DNA of 64,000 nt from Acidobacteriota bacterium (GTDB lineage: Bacteria; Acidobacteriota; Terriglobia; Acidiferrales; UBA7541): the NCBI GenBank assembly GCA_003223215.1, contig QHYH01000097.1:23826-87825 (forward strand). Reading direction: 5' to 3'. Below the pieces are notes generated by a model. That model was not told the DNA's origin. It was given only the letters and a program-made list of their open reading frames with translations, and made no database searches. Of the stretch, positions 54,777 to 64,000 are shown in pieces; the stretch's first letter is position 1; every line of letters begins with the position of its first letter. A program made the position numbers and the translations under genes.

Positions 54777-54965
54777 GCTCTCAGGTCATCGATCAGTGTC
54801 GGCCGTTGAAAACCCGCGTCGAGCAAGCCACCCTCTTTCGACCGGATAAAGCTGCTGACTTAAGACCAACCAGATGGCGCGTTTTGCAAGCAGATTGGCG
54901 TGTCCGGCTAGTGCGTTCCTGTGCCGGGGACATCTAAAGTTGTGAACGACAAGGAGGTTCAGGAA

Positions 54966-56078
54966 ATGAACGAAGCTACGCAAAAGGTCGTGCTCCAGGA
55001 AGGGAGTCAGTCCGAAGAGAAACGAGCCTATGTCGCGAGAGCGTTTGCGGCGGGCAGCCCGACATCGGGCCTAGCGGCGGCCACGATCCGGCGCCGCGAG
55101 CCGGGCCCGGACGATGTACAAATTGGAATTCTCTATTGCGGCGTGTGCCACTCAGACTTACATCAAGTGCGCAACGAGTGGAGTGATTTCATGCCGACCG
55201 TCTACCCCTGCGTCCCTGGACACGAGATCGTCGGCCGCGTGACCAAGGTCGGCTCCGCAGTCTCGAAGTTCAAGCTTGGCGATATCGCGGCGGTGGGCTG
55301 CATGGTCGACTCAGACCGTGTTTGCCCCGAGTGCCAGGCTGGGCTCGAACAGTTCTGCGCGAACATGATGCTCACCTACAACTCTCCCGACAAGCATTTG
55401 GGAGGCGTCACCTATGGCGGCTACTCGGATAGCATCGTCGTGGACCAGAAGTTTGTCCTGCGCGTTCCCTCAAATCTGAAACTGGCCGGAGCTGCTCCTT
55501 TGCTTTGCGCCGGCATCACGACGTACTCGCCCATGCAGCACTGGGGCGTCACCAAAGGCAAGAAAGTCGGCATCGTCGGTCTCGGCGGACTAGGCCACAT
55601 GGGCGTGAAGTTTGCGCATGCGCTCGGCGCGCACGTTGTGGTCTTCTCGACTTCGCCCGATAAGAAAGAGGACGCACTGCGGCTGGGAGCAAACGAGGTC
55701 GTCATTTCGCGGAATGCGGACGAGATGCAAAAGCATGCTGGCAGCTTCGACTTCATTCTGGACACTGTCTCCGCGAATCACGACATAAATGCTTACCTCA
55801 ATTTGCTGCGCCGCGACGGCAACATCACGCTCGTCGGCGCGCCGGAAAAGCCACTCGCGGTGTCCGCGTTCGGCCTAATCATGGGCCGCCGCAGCCTTTC
55901 CGGCTCGCCCATTGGCGGCATCGTCGAAACTCAGGAGATGCTCGACTTCTGCGGGCAGCACAACATCACTGCTGAGGTTGAGGTCATACCGATCCAGAAA
56001 ATCAACGAAGCCTACGATAGGCTGGTCAAGTCGGATGTGAAGTATCGCTTCTCTATCGACATGGCTTCACTGAAATGA
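54966..56078 (+). CDS. Zinc-dependent alcohol dehydrogenase (MDR, YahK/CAD-like)
   Basis: 370 aa from the ATG behind AAGGAGG. It interconverts alcohols and aldehydes with NAD(P)H. Catalytic zinc ligands lie in GVCHSDLHQVRNEW and PGHEIVGRVTKVG. Structural-zinc cysteines are in CPECQAGLEQFC; the site is complete only with the nearby C of GCMVDSDRVC. The Rossmann motif is GIVGLGGLGHMGVKFA. Compared with the family the N-terminus is extended by about 25 residues. It is followed within 28 bases by an aldo/keto reductase and then an AraC regulator. Confidence 0.93.
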   Translation: MNEATQKVVLQEGSQSEEKRAYVARAFAAGSPTSGLAAATIRRREPGPDDVQIGILYCGVCHSDLHQVRNEWSDFMPTVYPCVPGHEIVGRVTKVGSAVSKFKLGDIAAVGCMVDSDRVCPECQAGLEQFCANMMLTYNSPDKHLGGVTYGGYSDSIVVDQKFVLRVPSNLKLAGAAPLLCAGITTYSPMQHWGVTKGKKVGIVGLGGLGHMGVKFAHALGAHVVVFSTSPDKKEDALRLGANEVVISRNADEMQKHAGSFDFILDTVSANHDINAYLNLLRRDGNITLVGAPEKPLAVSAFGLIMGRRSLSGSPIGGIVETQEMLDFCGQHNITAEVEVIPIQKINEAYDRLVKSDVKYRFSIDMASLK

Positions 56079-58153
<2,075 letters not shown>

Positions 58154-58553
58154 GAACTACAAGCAAGCGCATCGAAACCGCCGAACTACTAGCCGTCCCT
58201 GGTGACCGACGCCGGTGCGCGGCGGCGCAAAAAGCCAGCCGGGCTCGGCGTGCTGGTGCTGCACTCTGGCTGGCAGGTCGCCTACGGTTACCGCAAACCG
58301 TTGGAGCAGCCTTTCAGCCAGCGCCGCACCTCGGTGTCGAGCGAGAGCCAGTACAGAATGCGTTCCTCTATCGTGCTCGACTGCAGAGCATTGCCATGAC
58401 GGCTTCCAACGGGGGTAGGTCAGCTACCCCCCAAGAGCTACCCACGAGGGTGGGCGGTAAACGGAATAGCCAAGGGAGCTGGGTGGCGACGCACTCTGGC
58501 CGTGAATCTCGGCGAGGATTCACCGCCTCTCCTTCTCGCTGCGGCGACGGTAA
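58154..58553. other. Non-coding stretch before the helicase remnant
   Basis: About 400 bases with no supported gene. The longest plus-strand frame is Arg/Ser-rich and overlaps the next fragment in another phase. It might be eroded helicase sequence, but no motif is recognisable. Confidence 0.35.
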
Positions 58554-59679
58554 CCACCTGCGTTCGCAGCCAGGGTTTCCGCGGCCGGAGTTTCTGCCTC
58601 CGCTGGCTTTGACGGCTACGCTGGCTCGTTCATGCTGTCGAACCAAATGCGAGGACGAGCGATCCGTGTGGATTCGGCGCAATCGCAGAAGACTGCAAAC
58701 ATTTGGCACTTGGTTTGCGCCGAGCCCGGAATCTTTGGGCCCGGTGATGATTTCGAACTGCTTGTTCGTCGATGCTCTGCATTCGTCGGGGTGAGCGCCA
58801 CTGCCCCGGTCATCGAGAATGGAACCGAGCGGCTCGGTTTTGGACGTCCGCCGTTCAGCCGTGAACAGCTTGACCAAATCAACGCGCAGACTCGCAAACG
58901 TGCCCCTCGACCGCGAAGGGCTCCGTAATCAGTGGCATGATGCCCTCAACGCGGGTTCGATCAAGCAGATGACGGATGGCCTGAAAGCACCAGAGGAATC
59001 GCTGCCGCGAGGCTTCGTACTTGCAAACACGATCGCAGCACTGCCGGTCCAATCTCTCTACATTTTCCTTGCCGTTCTTGAGTCATTGGGACGGGCGTTG
59101 GGTCGCGCCCGGACGACGCAAGACTTCTGGAGCTTTGTGCTCACCTTGCTTGGCATCGCGGCGGCCGTAAGCCTGCCTTGGAGCCTGCTTGCACTCTGGC
59201 GCTTGATTCGACACGGAACCCCGGAAAGGAGCATCGGGCAGATCGGGCGCGCGGTGCTTGACGCTCTTGAATACGAGGGCTCCATCGACCAACGTGCAGG
59301 AGACTTCCGCGTCTATGCAAACGGGAATAAAGACGGAACGGTCTTTTGCTGGATTGGCGGTGGTACTGGCAAAGACCAAGCGATCTTCCTTCGTGCCCTG
59401 AAGGAGACGATGAGCCCGACTGACAACCCGCGTTACCTGCTTGCGCGCGGGAGGATTTGGCGGATTTTCCGCGAGGACTATTTCGCCGTGCCGGATGTGC
59501 CGGCACGGAAGAAGGAGTTCGCGGAATTTTTTGCCCAGCGCTGGAGAAGGCTTGTGGGTCCCCTGCAGCTTGTCTTCACACGCACCCCTGAGGGTCGCAA
59601 GCTCTTGCTCCGGGCGCGGAACCATTCCCTGTCCGGGGCCTTCCAGAAGCGCACCGAACGCGTGAGCTGCTGGAAGTGA
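58554..59679 (+). pseudogene. Superfamily 2 helicase C-terminal remnant, frameshifted
   Basis: Frame A (58554-58928) carries GSFMLSNQMRGRAIR, the helicase motif VI region, with NIWHLVCAEPG and DDFELLVRRCSAFVG. Near 58893-58895 the frame shifts. Frame B (to 59679) continues with NVPLDREGLRNQWHDAL, a hydrophobic region (about 59090-59200) and a C-terminal domain ending LVFTRTPEGRKLLLRAR and TERVSCWK. These are parts of the C-terminal half of large DEAD/DEAH-type helicases. The Walker motifs are absent and a stop closes frame A at 58551. It is a dead fragment. Confidence 0.65.
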
Positions 59680-60161
59680 AGTCATCCACCACAGTCGGCC
59701 GCGGCGAAAAAACCCCGCCGTTGGAGACGGCACCGCCCTCCCCAAGGGCTGCCACAACTACTCGTCCCCGAGGAGGTGTCGGTAACGGAATGGTATAAGG
59801 GGAAACGTGGCTCCCGATTCGCTGCCAGCCGAACGTCGCCGAGACGCCCGGAGTTGCCTGCAACGAGCGCCGTAGCTGATGCCGTCAGGGTGGGCACGGC
59901 GTGGTGCATGAACCGCTCCTGGACATCGCAGGCGATTTCCCAATCTTGACTCACGTCTACTACCATTGTGTCCGTCATTTTCTTCGTGCCTCTGTAAGAA
60001 CGTCGGTCCAGGAACCGCAGAATCGACACGGCGGTGGCGACAATCTTCTTTGAAAAATCGCTGGGCGGGATGTCGAGAACCGGGGGCGGGCACCGACCTA
60101 CCTATGAAAGCGCAACTGCTAAGTTCTGACTGCCAAGTACCAGCAGCCAAGGAGGTCGGCC
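59680..60161. other. Non-coding stretch before the VOC gene
   Basis: About 480 bases. Minus-strand frames here are short and overlap in two phases, without domain-like sequence. No RNA gene or repeat noticed. A good ribosome site (AAGGAGG) lies at its right edge. Confidence 0.4.
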
Positions 60162-60701
60162 ATGTCGAAAGCCTACAAAATCTCTCGCCGCCGTTTGCTC
60201 GCGTCCTGGCTTTCCACGGCGACATTGGCAGCTTGGCCCAGTCGTTTCATAGCCGGCGCTAAGATTCAGAAAATCCAAGGAGATGAAATGGCAGCCTTGA
60301 CGCCGTACCTTTTATTCGATGGCCATTGCCGTCAGGCAATGGAGTTTTACAAGTCCTGCTTCGGGGGAGAGTTGACGGTCACGAAAGTGAAGGATTCTCC
60401 GGTGAAGGATCGGATGCCAACAGTCCAGCACGAAAAAGTCATCAATGCGCGACTCAGAAGCGGCAATGTGGAGATTTCGGCATCAGACTGGCTACGACCC
60501 GAGCAAACTCCAATTCGAGGCAACACGGTTTGTCTCTTCCTGAGCGGAGGAGCATTGCGAGAGTTGAAAGCCCTGTTCGAGAAACTTTCGGACGGAGCAG
60601 AATTAACCGATCCACTGAAAGAGCAGTTTTTTGGGACTTACGGCGCACTCAGCGACAAGTTTGGCGTTCGTTGGATGTTTCAGACTGACAAGAAGGATTA
60701 A
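60162..60701 (+). CDS. VOC-family (PhnB/glyoxalase-like) protein
   Basis: 179 aa from the first start, or 137 aa from an internal ATG (60288); both have strong ribosome sites (AAGGAGG and AAGGAG). The VOC domain from LTPYLLFDGHCRQAMEFYKSCFGGEL to FGVRWMFQ matches PhnB-like proteins, which fold like glyoxalase I; the reaction is unknown. The longer form adds a basic hydrophobic leader (ISRRRLLASWLSTATLAAW) like a Tat signal, unusual for the family. Two YCII-type proteins and an ECF42 sigma factor follow, forming a known type of gene group. Confidence 0.85.
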   Translation: MSKAYKISRRRLLASWLSTATLAAWPSRFIAGAKIQKIQGDEMAALTPYLLFDGHCRQAMEFYKSCFGGELTVTKVKDSPVKDRMPTVQHEKVINARLRSGNVEISASDWLRPEQTPIRGNTVCLFLSGGALRELKALFEKLSDGAELTDPLKEQFFGTYGALSDKFGVRWMFQTDKKD

Positions 60702-60744
60702 CAGAACGGCAAGGCAGTACCGAAACAGCATAGGAGCAAAAGAC

Positions 60745-61137
60745 ATGAAATACATTTTGCTGATGACCGGGAAGAAAGTAGGGGTTGAAAGCTATCTTGC
60801 ATGGTCCCAAAAGGACAGAAATGCGCACATGGCAGTCCTGCGGCGCATCGCTAAGGAGTTGACCGCATCAGGAGAGTTTGTCGCCACCCAGGGATTAGCT
60901 GGGCCGCAGGAAGCCAAAGTGGTGCTCGGCGAGAAGGGCGGCATGCCGGTTACAGACGGAGTCTTCCCGGAGTCGAAGGAGTTTCTCCTGGGCTACTGGA
61001 TCGTCGACGTCGCGACTCCAGAGCGGGCTTGCGCTATAGCGGGGCGAATTTCAGCAGCGCCGGGACCCGGTGGAATGCCGACGAACGTGCCGATCGAAGT
61101 GCGTGGGTTCGCGAGTTATCCAGAGCCAGAGTCTTAG
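60745..61137 (+). CDS. YCII/DGPF-domain protein
   Basis: 130 aa from the ATG with AGGAGC upstream. The fold is that of YciI, small dimeric proteins with a conserved His/Asp-type pocket. Here MKYILLMTGKK, the GVFPESKEFLLGYWIVDV core and the AAPGPGGMP loop match the DGPF group that sits beside ECF42 sigma factors. It may modulate the sigma factor or catalyse an unknown reaction. The next gene is a paralogue. Confidence 0.88.
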   Translation: MKYILLMTGKKVGVESYLAWSQKDRNAHMAVLRRIAKELTASGEFVATQGLAGPQEAKVVLGEKGGMPVTDGVFPESKEFLLGYWIVDVATPERACAIAGRISAAPGPGGMPTNVPIEVRGFASYPEPES

Positions 61138-61216
61138 TCGAGCGATGGGGGACTCCGGATGCGCCCGTCGTAGCTGAATGCGAAGCCCGAAATGGAATGA
61201 GAGGAGAAAAAAGGAT

Positions 61217-61612
61217 ATGAGATTTATTCTGATGATGACGGGCACGAGGGCAAATTGGGATGAATACGCGAAGTGGTCGAAGGAAGACCTGGAGCAGAAC
61301 GTCGCTTTCATGCGCGCGTTCGGCAAGGAACTCAAGGACTCGGGAGTGTTTGTCGCGACCGAGGGCTTGGGGTGGCCGGGCGAGGCCAAGATGGTGCGCG
61401 CGGGGAAGAACGGGGAGGCGATTACGGACGGTGTGTTCCCGGAATCGAAGGAATTTCTGGCAGGGTATTGGATCATCGATGTGGAGAGCCCGGAGCAAGC
61501 CTACAAAATTGCGGCGCGGGCTTCGGCGGCGCCGGGACCAGGAGGCAAGCCGGGAGGCATACCTATCGAGGTACGGCAAGTTCTAAGCGGTCACGCCGAT
61601 TTAGGGCTGTGA
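61217..61612 (+). CDS. YCII/DGPF-domain protein (second copy)
   Basis: 131 aa from the ATG with GAGAGGAG upstream. Same layout as the preceding gene: MRFILMMTGTR, DGVFPESKEFLAGYWIIDV and AAPGPGGKPGG. The two copies are clear tandem paralogues. It ends 26 bases before the sigma-factor start, so it is probably co-transcribed. The molecular function is unknown. Confidence 0.88.
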   Translation: MRFILMMTGTRANWDEYAKWSKEDLEQNVAFMRAFGKELKDSGVFVATEGLGWPGEAKMVRAGKNGEAITDGVFPESKEFLAGYWIIDVESPEQAYKIAARASAAPGPGGKPGGIPIEVRQVLSGHADLGL

Positions 61613-61637
61613 AATTTCAAAGGTGCTGAGTGGAACG

Positions 61638-62894
<1,257 letters not shown>

Positions 62895-63086
62895 GTCCTT
62901 TAAGGTGTAAATAAGTAAAAGCGCTCTGTGTTTTTTCGCGCACCCTGCATCACGGTTTGTGGCCGTATTCGGCGGGCCAGCGTGACGACCTCCATTCCGG
63001 AATTTCGGCAGCGGTGGTAATCCGCTGATCGGGACCTACAAACTAGCGACTCCGTTCGAAGCCGGGTAATATCACACCCGTCTCTG

Positions 63087-63911
63087 CTACGGACTGGCGT
63101 CAAGGGAAGAGATCGCTGTGAAAACCGACCAGTCGCACTGATCAGAAGTCTTACTTCGGCAGCTGCGTCGAGAATCAGCAGGATGTCTTTCAACCCGGCA
63201 TCTAGCGTAAAGCCCGCACGACCGAAATCAGAGCTGCGAATCCGATCCAGATATTCCTGCGAGCCCGGCAAAAAAGCCTTCAACATTTCGCTGAAGGGAT
63301 CAAGAACCCCCCTTCTTTTGGCAAACGCAAATGCTTCTCCAATGACTTCGAGCAATCCGGCGAGGAAGAAATTTCCAGCCAGCTTCAATGCTGGAGGCCA
63401 GCGCGGGATCTTCTCCCAAGAGAATCACGCGGGCGGAGTACGTATCAATCACTTGCCGGGCGCGCGCGATCGCTTCCGGCTTTCTAGCGAGAAGCGTGAT
63501 CAGCTTGCCCGCAGCGGCGGCATCCGGGCGTCCCAGCACGTTAGCCGCTACATACTCGCTGCCGTGAGATGAATGCAATTCAGTTAGCCGAGTGCTGAGA
63601 TTTGGCGAAGTGGTGGTTGTGCCGGCGTGAACCGCACCAGGGCGCATACCAGACAGGACGCCGTCCGCGCCGTTGACGACGTCGAGCACAGAAGCATCAT
63701 CCATCAATGATGTGACGACTACATCCGCCGCGTGAGCTGCCTCTCTTGGCGTCCGCGCCAACGCTGCGCCGGAAGTGATCAGCGGCTCCGCCTTTTCCTG
63801 GGTGCGGTTGTAGACGATCAACCTGAAACCGGCACGTTGGACATTGTGCGCAATTCCAGCCCCCAGGCGCCCAAGTCCGATGCACGCGACGGAAATGTTT
63901 GTCTCAGCCAT
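63087..63911 (-). pseudogene. 3-hydroxyisobutyrate-dehydrogenase-like oxidoreductase, degraded
   Basis: The first frame (63911 to about 63395) starts behind AGGAGC with SVACIGLGRLGAGIA, the NAD(P) motif, and DDASVLDVV and GAVHAGTTTTSP. A frameshift near 63395 puts the rest (KLAGNFFLAGLLEVIGEAFAF, SSDFGRAGFTLDAGLKD) in another frame. The end is shifted again, with DWSVFTAISSLDASP to the TAG at 63087 and about 20 residues missing before it. The catalytic lysine segment KLAGN is retained only in the second frame. At least two lesions make it a pseudogene. Confidence 0.75.
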
Positions 63912-63928
63912 AAGTTTTTGTCGAGCTC

Positions 63929-64000
63929 CTATTCGTTCGACTGACGGACCTCGACCATGGTGCTCTCAAAAGCCGTGAGCGAACTGAAATCGCGATCAAC
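63929..64000 (-). CDS. C-terminal end of an upstream gene (partial)
   Basis: 23 codons and a TAG at 63929-63931, open to the window edge on the minus strand. The visible residues (DFSSLTAFESTMVEVRQ) are not enough to name a family. The stop overlaps the ribosome site of the following oxidoreductase remnant, as in an operon. Whether it is a real gene needs the flanking sequence. Confidence 0.4.
   Translation of the reverse strand, partial: VDRDFSSLTAFESTMVEVRQSNE

Overview
The window looks like the chromosome of a Gram-negative member of the Acidobacteriota. The main clue is a tandem pair of secreted proteins of the acidobacterial VWFA-related type, supported by several secreted TPR and repeat lipoproteins of a style common in that phylum. 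Kdo (lipopolysaccharide) genes and a pilMNOPQ-type pilus cluster show a diderm envelope. The DNA is GC-rich. I saw no tRNA, rRNA or CRISPR array.

Layout. 1-3.5 kb (minus): type IV pilus operon pilM-N-O-P-(Q) and a small MerR-like HTH gene. 4-10.3 kb: a UbiD-family decarboxylase with an unusual insert, two small membrane proteins and a frameshifted secreted metallophosphatase. 10.7-13.2 kb (plus): cysteine desulfurase and mnmA, a tRNA-thiolation pair. 13.4-16.2 kb: two membrane-associated small proteins and uvrC. 16.3-23.5 kb: a secreted TPR protein, a SprT-like metallopeptidase, and an overlapping minus-strand run of uvrA, a TPR protein and two secreted proteins. 23.5-26.5 kb: a LiaF-like protein and deoB, flanked by two decayed IS200/IS605-type (TnpB) remnants. 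26.5-31 kb (minus): a sulfate-assimilation operon cysD-cysN-cysH-tauE. 31.4-36.8 kb: the VWFA pair, kdsB, a four-repeat lipoprotein and a small secreted protein. 37-43.4 kb (plus): ctpA-type protease, pyrG, kdsA, kdsD and kdsC. 43.5-49.2 kb: a CPBP-protease pseudogene, a frameshifted pyrophosphatase, a selenocysteine-containing deiodinase-family protein, a pseudouridine synthase, a creatininase and an amidase. 49.3-64 kb: accessory region with sugar oxidoreductase and isomerase genes, a Fic gene with operator-like repeats, an ADH-AKR-AraC group, an ECF42/YCII/VOC group and several decayed genes.

Two observations stand out. First, the cys operon is preceded by a short open frame with three consecutive Cys codons. 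These lie in the loop of a 1:2 hairpin, followed by competing antiterminator and terminator stems. This is the architecture of trp-type attenuation, here apparently tuned to cysteine. Second, an open frame interrupted by one in-frame TGA reads as a complete iodothyronine-deiodinase-family selenoprotein (FGSFT-U-PPF).

The genes link functionally in places. CysD/CysN make APS. CysH carries the cysteine pattern of APS reductases, so the loss of kinase motifs in the CysN tail fits a PAPS-independent route to sulfite. Cysteine then feeds the desulfurase and MnmA. KdsD, KdsA, KdsC and KdsB form the complete Kdo activation route, with PyrG supplying CTP. Several genes carry single-base frameshifts. 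Some may be sequence errors (ppa, metallophosphatase); those with several lesions are true pseudogenes.
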